Source of the DNA: Terriglobales bacterium
GTDB taxonomy: Bacteria; Acidobacteriota; Terriglobia; Terriglobales; Acidobacteriaceae
Assembly (NCBI GenBank): GCA_035487355.1
Contig: DATHMF010000031.1
Coordinates: 1 to 64,000 of the forward strand
Length of the DNA: 64,000 nucleotides
Direction of reading: 5' to 3'
Part shown: positions 17,321 through 26,690 of the stretch, in pieces
How positions within the stretch are numbered: the stretch's first letter is position 1
Layout of the letters: the number at the start of each line of letters is the position of its first letter
Translations under genes and position numbers: made by a program
Notes under the pieces: generated by a model
The model's database searches: none
Told to the model about the DNA's origin: nothing
The model's input: only the letters and a program-made list of their open reading frames with translations

Positions 17321-19291
17321 ATGATTCGTTTCCTGCAAACCCCCGGTAAGGCGAAAAAGATCGTCTTAAGCGCAATGCTGTTAGTGATCTGTGTGGCCAT
17401 GGTGTGGTACCTGGTGCCCTCCTCAGGAGGTGATTTCTCAACCAGCCACCCGGGCGTCCTGGCCACGGTGGGCGGCCAGGAGGTCAACGTCAGTGACATT
17501 CAGAAGCTCTCGCCCAACCGGGACCTTTTGGGGCCGGAATTCAACCAGGCTTTTAACGAGGTGGTTGGCGAAAAAGTCCTATTGATGGAAGCCGACCGCA
17601 TCGGACTCAGGGTCACGGACGATGAATTGCGGGACGCCTTGCACAAGGGGCAATACGGGCAGATCTTTTTCCCCAAGGGACAATTCGTCGGAGAAGAGGA
17701 GTACACCAACATTCTGCGAGATCGGGCCAACACCACCGTGCCTGAATTCGAGAAAAACGTTAAGACCCAGTTGCTGCTGGGCAAGCTGCAGAAGTTGGTG
17801 ACGGCCGGGGCCCAGGTCCCACTGGAAGAGGTGCAGCGCGAGTTTGTGAAACAAAACACCAGGGTGAAGCTGCAATACGCCATTATCAATTCGGATGAAA
17901 TCGCCAAGACGATCAATCCGACCGAGACCGAACTCAAGGCTTTTTACGAGCAGCGCAAGGCATCGTATGCCACTGCCTTGCCGGAGAAGCGGAAGGCGCG
18001 TTACATCGCTATTGATATCAGCAAGCTTCAGAACCAGGTCAAAGTTTCTCCTGATGAGTTGCAGAGCTATTACAAGCAGCATATAGAAGAGTTCCGCCAG
18101 CCGGAGCAGGTAAAGGCCAGCCATATCCTCATCAGGGTGGCCAAGGGATCCGACGCCAAGGTGGATGAAGCAGCGCGCGCCAAGGCCGAAGATATTCTGA
18201 AACAGCTCAAAGCCGGGGCAAAGTTTGAAGAACTGGCGAAAAAATATTCCGAGGATACCGGTCAAAACGGGTTCCCGGGAAGCGCCCAACAAGGAGGTTC
18301 TCTGGGATGGTTTGGGCATGGTCAGATGGTGAAGGAATTCGACCAGGCTGCGTTCTCTTTACCTGTAGGCCAGATCAGCGGACTTGTGAAGACCGAGTAT
18401 GGTTACCACATCATCCGGGTTGACGACAAACACGAAGCCCGCCTCCAGCCGTTGGAAGAGGTGAGGAGCCAGATTGAGCCGCAGGTAGCCGGTCTTAAAG
18501 CGCATCAAGAGGCTGATTCACTTGCCGCCGCGGTGACGAAAGAGGCCCAGATGCATGGGCTGGAATCCGCAGCAGCCAAGAACCATCTTAATATCGTGAA
18601 CCAGGAGTGGTTTTCCCACAGCGATTCATTGACAGGCATAGGGAAGTCCTCCGATTTCATGGACGCAGCTTTTAGCGCCAAAGAGAAATCGCCTCCCAGC
18701 GAAGTGGCAACCGACAGCGGCTACGTGGTGTTCGAGATTACGGCGGTGCAGCCTCCGGCAGCTCCAACGTATGACGATGTTCGCAGCCAGGTTGCGAGCG
18801 ACTACAAGAATGAGCAAACGGCGATGGGTCTGTACAAGAAAACCCAGGAGCTCGGCGACCGCGCCCATGTGCTGAAGGACCTGGCGCGCGCAGCCAAGGA
18901 GCTTGGCGCCAAGGTAGAGACCACCAGCGACTTCGTAGGACCGCAAGACCCGGTCAAAGGTTTGGGCAGCATGGGCGGGCAAGCCGCGGTTGCCTTCAGC
19001 CTGAAGCCGGGCGAAATCAGCTCTCCGATTCGCGCGGGCAGCAATGGAGCTGTGCTGACGGTGATCGAGCGCAAGGAGCCGACCCAGGCCGAAATCGAAA
19101 AAGGAAGCGACCAGGTCCGCGAATCGCTGGTGAACGAGAAACGCCAGGAGATGCTGGTACTCTACATTGACGGCTTGAGGCAGACCATGGAAAAGGAAGG
19201 CAAGGTCAAGGTCAACCAAAAGGAATTGGACCTTTATACCAAGCGCGCCGCAGCCCCGCAGCAGACCAGTCAAGGCCCTCTCAATTACTGA
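17321..19291 (+). CDS. ppiD: Membrane-anchored peptidyl-prolyl isomerase/foldase (PpiD/SurA-like)
   Basis: 656 residues. A single membrane anchor at about 10-29 (IVLSAMLLVICVAMVWYLVP) puts the rest in the periplasm. A SurA-N-like helical chaperone region (about 45-200) precedes one parvulin/PpiC domain (about 262-375) with KASHILIRV, GGSLGWFGHGQMVKEFDQAAFSLPVGQIS and YGYHIIRV. A second, degenerate parvulin-like region follows at about 400-600, a layout typical of PpiD. It should assist folding of proteins emerging from Sec. The gene symbol is by architecture; a SurA-type role is not excluded. ATG 17321 has a CGGAG site at 10 nt. Confidence 0.85.
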   Translation: MIRFLQTPGKAKKIVLSAMLLVICVAMVWYLVPSSGGDFSTSHPGVLATVGGQEVNVSDIQKLSPNRDLLGPEFNQAFNEVVGEKVLLMEADRIGLRVTDDELRDALHKGQYGQIFFPKGQFVGEEEYTNILRDRANTTVPEFEKNVKTQLLLGKLQKLVTAGAQVPLEEVQREFVKQNTRVKLQYAIINSDEIAKTINPTETELKAFYEQRKASYATALPEKRKARYIAIDISKLQNQVKVSPDELQSYYKQHIEEFRQPEQVKASHILIRVAKGSDAKVDEAARAKAEDILKQLKAGAKFEELAKKYSEDTGQNGFPGSAQQGGSLGWFGHGQMVKEFDQAAFSLPVGQISGLVKTEYGYHIIRVDDKHEARLQPLEEVRSQIEPQVAGLKAHQEADSLAAAVTKEAQMHGLESAAAKNHLNIVNQEWFSHSDSLTGIGKSSDFMDAAFSAKEKSPPSEVATDSGYVVFEITAVQPPAAPTYDDVRSQVASDYKNEQTAMGLYKKTQELGDRAHVLKDLARAAKELGAKVETTSDFVGPQDPVKGLGSMGGQAAVAFSLKPGEISSPIRAGSNGAVLTVIERKEPTQAEIEKGSDQVRESLVNEKRQEMLVLYIDGLRQTMEKEGKVKVNQKELDLYTKRAAAPQQTSQGPLNY

Positions 19292-19320
19292 GCGCTGCTT
19301 TAGTGTAGAGCGCTATAGGA

Positions 19321-19503
19321 ATGGAAGCTGGTTTCCAGTGCGCAGGCTGTGGCGAGTGGAACGAAATCGTTGTAGATGAATCTGCGGCGGGCCACCAGCA
19401 GTACGTGGAAGATTGCCAGGTGTGTTGCAAGCCTAATCTGCTTTCCGTTGAAGTTGATCGCAGCTCAGGTGAGTTGCGGATCACGGCAGAACTGGAATCG
19501 TAG
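19321..19503 (+). CDS. CPXCG-motif cysteine-rich micro-protein
   Basis: 60 residues with two CxxC knuckles (C7-C10 and C32-C35, plus C36), ending in an acidic tail. Length and spacing match the small CPXCG-motif zinc-binding proteins, though the first knuckle reads CAGCGEW rather than CPxCG. It lies 29 bp after the PpiD-like gene with AGGA just before ATG and is probably co-transcribed. Function of the family is unknown. Confidence 0.75.
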   Translation: MEAGFQCAGCGEWNEIVVDESAAGHQQYVEDCQVCCKPNLLSVEVDRSSGELRITAELES

Positions 19504-19544
19504 AACTTTATACCTAGGGATTGTTTCAAAAATATCTTTCGCCT

Positions 19545-19625
19545 CGAACGCTAAACCGCAGGGGCTAAAGCCCGATTTTTTGGGGCCTAAACGGCACGAC
19601 TGAAGTCGTGCCCTGATGCAAAATT
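19545..19625. repeat. Dispersed double-hairpin element upstream of malQ
   Basis: Contains GGGGCTAAAGCCC (about 19560-19573) followed by the perfect palindrome GGCACGACTGAAGTCGTGCC at 19593-19612. The same GGGCTAAAG sequence appears near the hairpin at 15959-15990, suggesting a REP-like family. Confidence 0.5.
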
Positions 19626-19632
19626 TAAACTT

Positions 19633-21177
19633 ATGCCATTTCAGCGTTCGAGCGGAATCCTGCTCCATCCAACTTCACTGCCCGCACGCGGCGGCATTGG
19701 TGACTTCGGTCCAGCAGCCCATGATTTTGTGCGCTTCCTTGGGCAGGCGCGGCAGGGCTTATGGCAGGTGCTTCCTCTGGGGCCAACCGGCGCGGGCAAC
19801 TCTCCTTACAGCTCGATCTCAGCTTTTGCCGGCAATCCACTGCTGGTGAGTCTGGAGCGGCTGGCGGAGCGCGGATGGATTGACGCCAAGCACCTCAAGT
19901 CCTTGCCCGAGGCGGTTTCTGCCATTGACTACCAGCAGGCCGGCGCCGTCAAACTTCCCCTGCTGCAGTCCGCAGCGAAGAATTTTCTTCAGCAAGGCAA
20001 CGATTCTGCCCGGCAGAAGTTCCGGCGATTTCAGGAAGAGAACCGCTGGTGGCTCGATGACTTTGCATTATTTGAAGTCCTGCGGCAAAAATACAAGGGG
20101 GCGCCATGGAACTCATGGGAGCGCGGCCTCGCGCGCCGCGAGGCTGAAGCATTGCAGAAGGCGAGAGCAGAACTCGGGCCGGAACTGGAGATTTCTGCCG
20201 CCATACAATTTGCCTTCTTCGAGCAGTGGCGCGCGCTGCGGCAGGCTTGTGCGCGGTATGGCGTCCGCATTTTGGGTGACATTGCCATCTTTGTCAGTTA
20301 TGACAGCGCCGACGTTTGGCGCCATCCTGACCTTTTCTACTTGGATTCGGATCTGCAGCCTACGGTCGTGGCAGGCGTGCCGCCGGATGTCTACAGCCAG
20401 ACAGGACAGCGCTGGGGGAATCCGCTGTATCGCTGGGATGTGATGCGGGCACGCGGCTTCGATTGGTGGATCCAGCGCGTGCGCTGGGCCTTAATGCAGT
20501 GTGACATTGTTCGCATTGACCACTTTCGCGGCTTCGAAAAATATTGGGAGATTCCCGCAGCCGACCCCACCGCCGTGAGTGGACTCTGGCAGCCTGGGCC
20601 GGGTGACGATCTCTTTCATGCTCTGCGCCATGCCCTGGGAGACTTGCCGCTGATCGCTGAAGATTTAGGTTACATCACACCCGAGGTGCATGCCTTGCGT
20701 GAGCGCTTCCAGATGCCGGGGATGCGCGTGCTGCAGTTCGGCTTTGGCAATCCGGGAGCACATTATTATCTTCCGCATCGCTTCCACAGCAACACCGTGG
20801 TTTACACCAGTACGCATGACAGCGACACCACGCTGGGCTGGTGGCGTTCCGGCGTTACAGACACCGAGCGGAGAGCGGTGCGTGCGTACTTCGGACCGAA
20901 AGTAGAGGAAGAAGTGCATTGGGCCTTTATCCATGCGGCTGCGTCCTCGGTTGCGGATCTATGCATTGCGCCGCTGCAGGACGTGCTTGGGCTGGGCAGC
21001 GAGGCGCGCATGAATATCCCCAGCCATGCCGACGGCAATTGGATGTGGCGATACCAGCCGGGTGCGTTGAGCCAGGAGGCCGCCGAACGCCTGGCTGCGC
21101 TGATAGCAATTACCGACCGTGATGCACATCTTGCAGGGGCTGGGCAGCAAGGGCAGGAAGAAGATTTTGCGGCGTAG
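19633..21177 (+). CDS. malQ: 4-alpha-glucanotransferase (amylomaltase, GH77)
   Basis: 514 residues, normal for the short amylomaltase form. It transfers alpha-1,4-glucan segments between maltodextrins in the cytoplasm. Diagnostic motifs are GILLHPTSLPARGGIGDFG at the start, LPLGPTGAGNSPYSS, the nucleophile in RIDHFRGF (D296), the acid/base in IAEDLGYI (E343), and the transition-state aspartate in TSTHDSDTTLGWW (D396). All catalytic residues are present. No other glycogen gene is adjacent. The preceding 130 bp holds a dispersed hairpin element rather than an obvious promoter. Confidence 0.95.
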   Translation: MPFQRSSGILLHPTSLPARGGIGDFGPAAHDFVRFLGQARQGLWQVLPLGPTGAGNSPYSSISAFAGNPLLVSLERLAERGWIDAKHLKSLPEAVSAIDYQQAGAVKLPLLQSAAKNFLQQGNDSARQKFRRFQEENRWWLDDFALFEVLRQKYKGAPWNSWERGLARREAEALQKARAELGPELEISAAIQFAFFEQWRALRQACARYGVRILGDIAIFVSYDSADVWRHPDLFYLDSDLQPTVVAGVPPDVYSQTGQRWGNPLYRWDVMRARGFDWWIQRVRWALMQCDIVRIDHFRGFEKYWEIPAADPTAVSGLWQPGPGDDLFHALRHALGDLPLIAEDLGYITPEVHALRERFQMPGMRVLQFGFGNPGAHYYLPHRFHSNTVVYTSTHDSDTTLGWWRSGVTDTERRAVRAYFGPKVEEEVHWAFIHAAASSVADLCIAPLQDVLGLGSEARMNIPSHADGNWMWRYQPGALSQEAAERLAALIAITDRDAHLAGAGQQGQEEDFAA

Positions 21178-21248
21178 GGCGTGGCCCGAAATCCCAGGTT
21201 AAGCCTCTGCGTAACTCAGCGTCCTCTGCGGTAAGGCTTTTGTCTTTG

Positions 21249-21269
21249 GCTAAGAGCTAAGAGCTAAGA
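21249..21269. repeat. Heptanucleotide repeat array (GCTAAGA x3)
   Basis: Three identical 7-bp units, 71 bp after the malQ stop codon. Confidence 0.7.
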
Positions 21270-21421
21270 GCTTCTTCCCAACTCTTGTTCGTGGTCCCAT
21301 TGTGGTATCAAAGGCTTAACTTCTGAGAAAGTCTGGATTATCCTAAAGTCTCAAGGTGTATCCGGCACCACAATTCGAAGATGCACGAACAGATTTAGTG
21401 GCTTCAGTTGTCATCCCGACC

Positions 21422-21707
21422 GGCACAGGCCGCTGGCAACTGTCATTAAGACCCAAGCAAACAGGGGGGCCCCCGGTCACCGGCCCAGAGGTCCCCAGCC
21501 AAAATTGACTGCGCCAATTGAAAATGGCAACTGGCACAGGCCGCTGGCAACTGTCATTAAGACCCAAGCAAGCACGGGGGGCCCCCGGTCACCCGCCCAG
21601 AGGTCCCCAGCCAAAATTGACTGCGCCAATTGAAAATGGCAACTGGCAACAGGCCGCTGGCAGCTGTCATTAAGACCCAAGCAAACAAGGGGGCCCCTGG
21701 ACCGATC
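21422..21707. repeat. 111-112 bp tandem repeat, about 2.6 copies
   Basis: Units begin at 21422, 21533 and 21645 with GGCACAGGCCGCTGGCA (third copy has one extra A). Each unit contains a GGGGGGCCCCC palindrome, an AGGTCCCCAG segment and AATTGAAAATGGCAACTGG. Copies are nearly identical apart from single substitutions, so the expansion looks recent. The period is far too long and no spacers are present, so it is not CRISPR. Confidence 0.85.
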
Positions 21708-21795
21708 TGCACAAATCAGCTTCGCTTCTGTAGGTGAAGCTTTCTAAGAACTGAGAACTATTTTCACGGTCCAAGCAAGCAAGGTATCCCCCAGG

Positions 21796-22401
21796 CTATT
21801 TCCAGCGATGCCCGTAGAGGGCTGCGCCTTTGGAGCGGGCGTCCACGCGGGCGAGGCGTCTGGCCATACCGGGCTTGAGCAGACGGATGTGGGGAATATC
21901 CACTAGGTATTCGGGAATGAACCAAATTGGTTTTTCCGTGGTCATCCAATTGCGTGCGTCGAAACGCGCCAGATTGACCGGCTTGGAATACGTCCGCATG
22001 GTGCGCTGACACCGCAGGTTGAAATAATCCTCGAAGTAACTCATCGCCAGCTCGCGCAGGCTGCGATAGACGGGCTCGCGGTAGCGGCATCCGGAATAAT
22101 TCGACTGGGCCAGCGCACCCCAGTGACCGTTAATCTTGAAGACGGCTACCACGTGGTCGGTATCGTTCACCGCCTCAAAATCTATGACCAGCGGGGGAAA
22201 TCCAATCACACGCAAAGCGGCGGCGGCGAAAATTGCGCCTTCCAGGCAGTGGCAGGTCCTCTCACGCAGCACCAGCCGCGGCGACCAGGCAGTGCCGGCG
22301 AGATGGTATTCCATGCCATCAATGAATTTTTGGATTCCAGCGGGAGTACGCAGCGCGCGCAAGGTGCGGAGTTCACCCGCAGTAAAACCGAAGTCAGGCA
22401 A
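21796..22401 (-). CDS. Transglutaminase-like cysteine-peptidase-fold protein (putative)
   Basis: 201 residues, no signal peptide. The segment RTCHCLEGAIFAAAALRVIG (about 48-67) followed by NDTDHVVAVFKINGHWGAL (79-97) has the spacing of the Cys...His(...Asp/Asn) triad of transglutaminase-like domains, with C52 and H83 as candidates. The remainder is basic and ends ALYGHRWK. Function unknown. It ends one base short of the neighbouring isochorismatase-like gene's end region, so the three minus-strand genes from 23748 to 21796 form a tight operon with 1-2 bp gaps. Confidence 0.55.
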   Translation of the reverse strand: MPDFGFTAGELRTLRALRTPAGIQKFIDGMEYHLAGTAWSPRLVLRERTCHCLEGAIFAAAALRVIGFPPLVIDFEAVNDTDHVVAVFKINGHWGALAQSNYSGCRYREPVYRSLRELAMSYFEDYFNLRCQRTMRTYSKPVNLARFDARNWMTTEKPIWFIPEYLVDIPHIRLLKPGMARRLARVDARSKGAALYGHRWK

Positions 22402-22402
22402 T

Positions 22403-22972
22403 CTAGGCAGGCTCCGTAAATAGTTTTTGAATCAGCAGGTCCGACGTGCTCACAATGGCAAACTCCTCATTCAGGCTGGCAAGAGCGATGTCATGCACCA
22501 ATTCGGCTGAGTGACGGCGTCCGTCGGGTCCGATGCGGTCAAAAGTCGCGGTTGCATCCGAGGCGACGTACACTCTGAAGCCGAGGTTCGCGCCCATACG
22601 CACGGTGGAGGAGACGCAGTGATCGGTGGTCAGGCCGCAAACCACCAGTGATTCAATCTCCAGCTTGCGCAGCTCTTCTTCCAGCGGTGTTCCCATAAAA
22701 CAACTGTTTACCCTTTTCGTCAATACTGGCTCGCCGGGAAGAGGCTGGATCTCCGCTTTCAAGGCGCAACCGTTGCGATCAGGATGCAGGGGAGAGTTAG
22801 GGTTCGTGGAAAGATGCTGGAAGTGGAAAACCGACGCTCCGCGTTCGCGGAAGGCAGCCAGCAATCGCGCAATCTGTTTTTCAGCATCAGGATTGTTGCG
22901 CTTGCCCCAAACTGGATCATCGAAACCCTTTTGTACATCCACGAGAATCAGCGCTGTTCGGGAAGTTTGCAT
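22403..22972 (-). CDS. Isochorismatase-like cysteine hydrolase (nicotinamidase-related)
   Basis: 189 residues. The catalytic Asp is in ALILVDVQKGFDDP (D12), the Lys in PVLTKRVNSCFMG, and the nucleophilic Cys in VCGLTTDHCVSSTVRMG, the standard order for the isochorismatase superfamily. The cis-peptide-associated GLTTDHC context is typical of the broad cysteine-hydrolase subgroup; nicotinamide, isochorismate, ureidoacrylate and others are possible substrates. It sits 2 bp from a HAD phosphatase gene upstream and 1 bp from the transglutaminase-like gene downstream. Confidence 0.85.
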   Translation of the reverse strand: MQTSRTALILVDVQKGFDDPVWGKRNNPDAEKQIARLLAAFRERGASVFHFQHLSTNPNSPLHPDRNGCALKAEIQPLPGEPVLTKRVNSCFMGTPLEEELRKLEIESLVVCGLTTDHCVSSTVRMGANLGFRVYVASDATATFDRIGPDGRRHSAELVHDIALASLNEEFAIVSTSDLLIQKLFTEPA

Positions 22973-22974
22973 GG

Positions 22975-23748
22975 CTATGTTGATGCCGCCGTTGGGCCTG
23001 GGGTTGAAGTTGGATTGGAAGGGCCGTTTGGACCGGAAGCCCCGTGCAAGAGTTCAATCAGCTCAACCGGAGAGTCGAGCAGAACATCTGGCGGAGTTGG
23101 CAGAAATGAATGAGGCGCAAATCCATAAGTCACGCCGCAGCTCCAGATGCCGGCGTTGCGGGCCGTAAGCACGTCAATATCAGAGTCGCCAATGAGGATG
23201 GTCTCTTCGGGCGCGCAGCCGCTTTCGTTTCGCAAGGTGTTTACGCCCAGCGGGTCGGGTTTTTTTGTGGAGAAACTATTGCCGCCATACACTTGAAAGA
23301 AAAAATCACCCAGACCAAGCGCTTTCACGATCTGCCGTGAAGGATTCACCGGCTTGTTGCTGAGTACGGCGAGCCGGCGGGGCGTGCCGTTCTTGTATGC
23401 GGAAATTTGCTGCAAGGCGGGCAGAATTCCGTCATAGACCAGGGTATGATCCAGCTTGTGCTCGCGGTAGTAGAGCAGGAAATATTCCAGGGCGCTGCTC
23501 AGGAACGCCTGATCGCTGGGATCGCCCAAAGCCCGGCGCACAAGCGTAGGAGCGCCATCCCCGACATAGCCGGCGATGGTCTCGAGCGGCAGCTCAGGCC
23601 GGTCAAAGTTCCGCAGCATGGCATTGATGGAATTGGCCAGGTCGAGGCGCGAATCCACCAGAGTGCCGTCAAGATCGAAGATCAGAAGCTTGAGCTTTTC
23701 CCGCGGGATGGGGCGGTTGAATTTGATCACTATCCTTATTTGTACCAT
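22975..23748 (-). CDS. gph: HAD-superfamily hydrolase, phosphoglycolate phosphatase-like
   Basis: 257 residues from ATG 23748; the frame runs open to 23805, and GTG near 23730 is another possible start. Motif I is LLIFDLDGTLVDSRLDLANS, motif II lies in LAVLSNKPVNPS, and motif III/IV is TKKPDPLG...EETILIGDSDIDVLTARNAG. The cap region with YVGDGAPTLVRRALG matches Gph-type phosphatases, which remove 2-phosphoglycolate formed in DNA repair or oxygenation. The C-terminus is extended by a Gly/Pro/Ser-rich tail (GPNGPSNPTSTPGPTAAST) that is not part of the fold. First gene of the three-gene minus-strand operon. Confidence 0.85.
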   Translation of the reverse strand: MVQIRIVIKFNRPIPREKLKLLIFDLDGTLVDSRLDLANSINAMLRNFDRPELPLETIAGYVGDGAPTLVRRALGDPSDQAFLSSALEYFLLYYREHKLDHTLVYDGILPALQQISAYKNGTPRRLAVLSNKPVNPSRQIVKALGLGDFFFQVYGGNSFSTKKPDPLGVNTLRNESGCAPEETILIGDSDIDVLTARNAGIWSCGVTYGFAPHSFLPTPPDVLLDSPVELIELLHGASGPNGPSNPTSTPGPTAAST

Positions 23749-23933
23749 GGGGAAGCCGAAGTGCGGATGGCAACACCCCGGATAAACGAACCAGAGTACA
23801 ATCAATTTTTCAACTCTGAATTAAAAAATTTTTATCGGCCCAAAATTCTTTCCGCCCTTGCCGGGCCGATTTACAATAAAGGGTAACTTTAAGACTTTCA
23901 GAAGACAGTCCGGCACCAAGTTTTCCTTAAAGG

Positions 23934-26138
23934 ATGATGATGGCCACTACGAAGGCAGAGCCGAAATCCTCAGCGGCGACCCAAATTGCGGAGGCCCCCT
24001 CCAGCAAAGCAGAAAAAACCTATCACGGACTTACCCGCAAACAGATCGTCGAGATCTATCGCTTGATGTTTCTCTCCCGCCGCATAGACGACCGGGAGAT
24101 CATGCTCAAGCGCCAACAGAAAATTTACTTTCAAATCTCGGGCGCCGGGCACGAGGCGCTGCTGGTGGCCGCGGGCATGGCGATGAAAAGCGGCTATGAC
24201 TGGTTCTATCCTTATTACCGCGACCGCGCCCTGGTGCTCACGCTGGGCATGACGCCTTACGAATTGCTGCTGGATGCCGTAGGAGCGGGCGAAGGTCCAT
24301 CGGGTGGACGGCAGATGCCATCGCATTGGGGGGCAGTGAAGCTCAACATCGTGAGCCAGTCTTCACCCACGGGTACACAGCTTTTGCAGGCAGTAGGATG
24401 CGCCGAGGCAGGACGTTATTTTTCCCGGCATCCGGAATCCGCCAAAAAACATGATGGCGATTACCGCGCTTTCAAAGACGTGAAATTCTACGGAGACGAG
24501 GTGACCTATGTCTCCTGCGGAGAGGGCGCAACCAGTCAAGGTGAATTCTGGGAGGCATTAAACACTGCTTCCAACCAGAAATTGCCCGTGCTCTTTCTGG
24601 TCGAAGACAACGAGTATGCCATCTCGGTCCCGGTCGAGGTGCAAACTCCGGGAGGCAGCATCTCGCATCTCATCGCGGGATTTCCCAACTTTCATCTGGC
24701 GCAGTGTGATGGCACCGACCCAGTGGTGAGTTATTCGGTCCTCACGAAGGCAGTCGAGCATTGCCGTTCGGGAAAAGGCCCGGCGCTGGTGCATGGGAAG
24801 GTGATTCGTCCATATTCGCATTCGCTCTCCGATGATGAGAGGTTATACCGGCCCGAAGCAGAGCGGCAGAAAGATGCGCAGCGCGACCCCATTACGCGCA
24901 TGCAGATGTTCCTGATCCGGGAAAATATTCTGGATGAAAACAGCATCAACAAGCTGGAAAAACAAGTCGACGAGGAGATTCAAGAGGCCACCGACCGCGC
25001 CCTGGCGGCAACACTGCCGGCCAGCGGCTCATGGAAGAATTTTATCTATTCGCCATATATTGATCCGGCTTCTTCTTCTTTTGCCACCGAACCCGTGCGC
25101 GAGGGTCCGGAAAAAACCATGGCCGATCTCATTAACCTTTGCCTGCGCGATGAGTTGCGGCGCGATCCGCGGGTCGTGGTTTTTGGAGAAGATGTTGCCG
25201 ATTGCAGCCGCGAAGAATATCTGAAGCAAAAACAGGTGAAGGGCAAGGGAGGCGTCTTCAAGCTTACTGCCGGCCTGCAGCGCGAGTTTGGCTCCGAGCG
25301 GGTCTTCAACTCGCCTCTGGCTGAGGCCAACATCGTTGGCCGCGCCATCGGCATGGCTACGCGCGGACTTAAGCCCGTGGCCGAGATACAGTTCTTTGAT
25401 TACATCTGGCCTGCGATGCACCAGCTTCGCAATGAGCTTCCCGTAATCCGCTGGCGCTCGAACAATAATTTTTCCTGCCCCATTGTGTTACGCGTGGCCA
25501 TTGGCGGTTATTTGACCGGGGGCGCGATCTATCATTCGCAGAGCGGTGAGAGCATCTTCACCCATATCCCAGGATTGCGGGTCTGCTTTCCCTCGAATGC
25601 GCTTGATGCGAACGGGCTTCTGCGCACGGCCATTCGCTGTGACGATCCGGTGCTGTTCCTGGAACACAAGCGGCTCTACCGCGAACCCTTCGGACGCGCA
25701 CCGTATCCCGGGCCGGATTTCATGGTCCCCTTCGGACGAGCGCGCATCTGGAAAGAAGGCCGCGACCTCAGCCTTATTACCTACGGCGCGGTTGTGCCGC
25801 GCGCGCTGCAAGCGGCACAGCGCCTGGAACGCGAGCAGGGTGTGAGCGTCGAGATCGTTGATTTGCGCACGCTCTCCCCGTATGACTGGGAGGCGATTGT
25901 CAGAACGGTGCGCAAGACCAGCAAAGTGATCGTGGCTCACGAAGATATGCTCAGCTTCGGCTACGGCGCGGAGATTGCCGCACGCATTGCCGATGAGCTC
26001 TTCGACGACCTGGATGCGCCCGTCCGGCGTGTGGCCGCCCACGATAGCTTCGTTGCCTATCAACCGGCGCTGGAAGATGAAATCCTGCCCCAGGCGGAGG
26101 ATCTCTACAAGGCGATGGAAGAGCTGGCGAAGTATTGA
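23934..26138 (+). CDS. Fused alpha-beta E1 component of a 2-oxoacid dehydrogenase
   Basis: About 734 residues; three ATGs in a row (23934, 23937, 23940), the last best spaced from AAAGGA. The N-terminal half is the E1-alpha ThDP-binding chain, with GEG (196-198) and EDNEYAIS (about 223-230). After a linker near 340-375, the C-terminal half is E1-beta: [57 protein letters not shown] and a transketolase-C domain. Such fusions are annotated as branched-chain 2-oxoisovalerate or pyruvate E1. It decarboxylates the 2-oxoacid and passes the acyl group to an E2 lipoyl domain. No E2 or E3 gene is nearby, so substrate is unresolved. Confidence 0.9.
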   Translation: MMMATTKAEPKSSAATQIAEAPSSKAEKTYHGLTRKQIVEIYRLMFLSRRIDDREIMLKRQQKIYFQISGAGHEALLVAAGMAMKSGYDWFYPYYRDRALVLTLGMTPYELLLDAVGAGEGPSGGRQMPSHWGAVKLNIVSQSSPTGTQLLQAVGCAEAGRYFSRHPESAKKHDGDYRAFKDVKFYGDEVTYVSCGEGATSQGEFWEALNTASNQKLPVLFLVEDNEYAISVPVEVQTPGGSISHLIAGFPNFHLAQCDGTDPVVSYSVLTKAVEHCRSGKGPALVHGKVIRPYSHSLSDDERLYRPEAERQKDAQRDPITRMQMFLIRENILDENSINKLEKQVDEEIQEATDRALAATLPASGSWKNFIYSPYIDPASSSFATEPVREGPEKTMADLINLCLRDELRRDPRVVVFGEDVADCSREEYLKQKQVKGKGGVFKLTAGLQREFGSERVFNSPLAEANIVGRAIGMATRGLKPVAEIQFFDYIWPAMHQLRNELPVIRWRSNNNFSCPIVLRVAIGGYLTGGAIYHSQSGESIFTHIPGLRVCFPSNALDANGLLRTAIRCDDPVLFLEHKRLYREPFGRAPYPGPDFMVPFGRARIWKEGRDLSLITYGAVVPRALQAAQRLEREQGVSVEIVDLRTLSPYDWEAIVRTVRKTSKVIVAHEDMLSFGYGAEIAARIADELFDDLDAPVRRVAAHDSFVAYQPALEDEILPQAEDLYKAMEELAKY

Positions 26139-26140
26139 GC

Positions 26141-26168
26141 GATCAGCAGTCAGCACTCAGCGTTCAGC
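26141..26168. repeat. Heptanucleotide repeat array (NNTCAGC)
   Basis: Units GATCAGC, AGTCAGC, ACTCAGC, GTTCAGC: the last five bases are constant and the first two vary. It starts 2 bp after the E1 stop codon and ends 4 bp before the next gene's ATG. Confidence 0.7.
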
Positions 26169-26172
26169 CGGG

Positions 26173-26682
26173 ATGGCCATCAAAATCGAGTATCGCTACG
26201 ACTCGGGCGACGTTGATGAGGCCCTTCACGCGGTGCGTTCGCGTGCGTGGAAGAAAGCGCGGGTCAGGTTTCTTTTCATAACAGCGCTGCTTTTTCTCTG
26301 TTTTGCCGTTTTTCTTTGGCTGGATCCGCTCAATCCTGCACTGTTTCTGCTCCTTGGAATTTTCCTTGGAATGATGGCGGTTACGCTTGCGGCCTGGCTT
26401 CGGGCGAAGAGGATGAGCAAAGGGATCTGGAAGGCCTATCCTGTTATGCAATACAAGTTCACGGCTGAAATTGAGCCTGAATGCATTAAGACCACCTGCG
26501 ATATCGCTTCGAGTGTGCGGCGGTGGGAGAGTTTTACCGGATACTTCGAGAGCGCCAACCTGTTCCACATTCAGGAAGGCTCACGCGTGCTTTGGATTCC
26601 CAAACGGGCTTTTGCCGGCGAAGCTGAAGTCAATCAGATGAGAGAATTGTTGCGGTCGAAGCTGAGTCAGACACCGGCATAG
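26173..26682 (+). CDS. YcxB-like membrane protein
   Basis: 169 residues from ATG 26173; the longer upstream frame overlaps the E1 gene and the heptamer array and is discarded. A basic N-terminus precedes two adjacent membrane segments (about 37-55 and 58-78), followed by a soluble domain with the pattern F..EIEPECI.T......RRWESFTGYFES.NLFHI...SRVLWIPKRAF, the YcxB-like C-terminal signature. The family has no established function. Convergent with the saccharopine-dehydrogenase-like gene 8 bp away. Confidence 0.75.
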   Translation: MAIKIEYRYDSGDVDEALHAVRSRAWKKARVRFLFITALLFLCFAVFLWLDPLNPALFLLLGIFLGMMAVTLAAWLRAKRMSKGIWKAYPVMQYKFTAEIEPECIKTTCDIASSVRRWESFTGYFESANLFHIQEGSRVLWIPKRAFAGEAEVNQMRELLRSKLSQTPA

Positions 26683-26690
26683 CGTGTGCG

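Larger units (their letters stand above)
21178..21795. other. Gene-free region dominated by repeats
   Basis: 618 bp between malQ and the convergent minus-strand genes. It holds a degenerate CTCTGCG..CCTCTGCGG sequence (about 21205-21235), a heptamer array (21249-21269) and the 111-bp tandem repeat (21422-21707). The short frames reading MGLNDSCQRPV in the tandem repeat are products of repetition, not genes. Confidence 0.7.

Noticed and set aside
21343..21680. Short frames reading MGLNDSCQRPV in the 111-bp repeats
   Set aside because: Same peptide in different repeat copies, no ribosome site, caused by the tandem repeat.
21422..21707. CRISPR array
   Set aside because: Units of ~111 bp without alternating unique spacers, and no cas genes.
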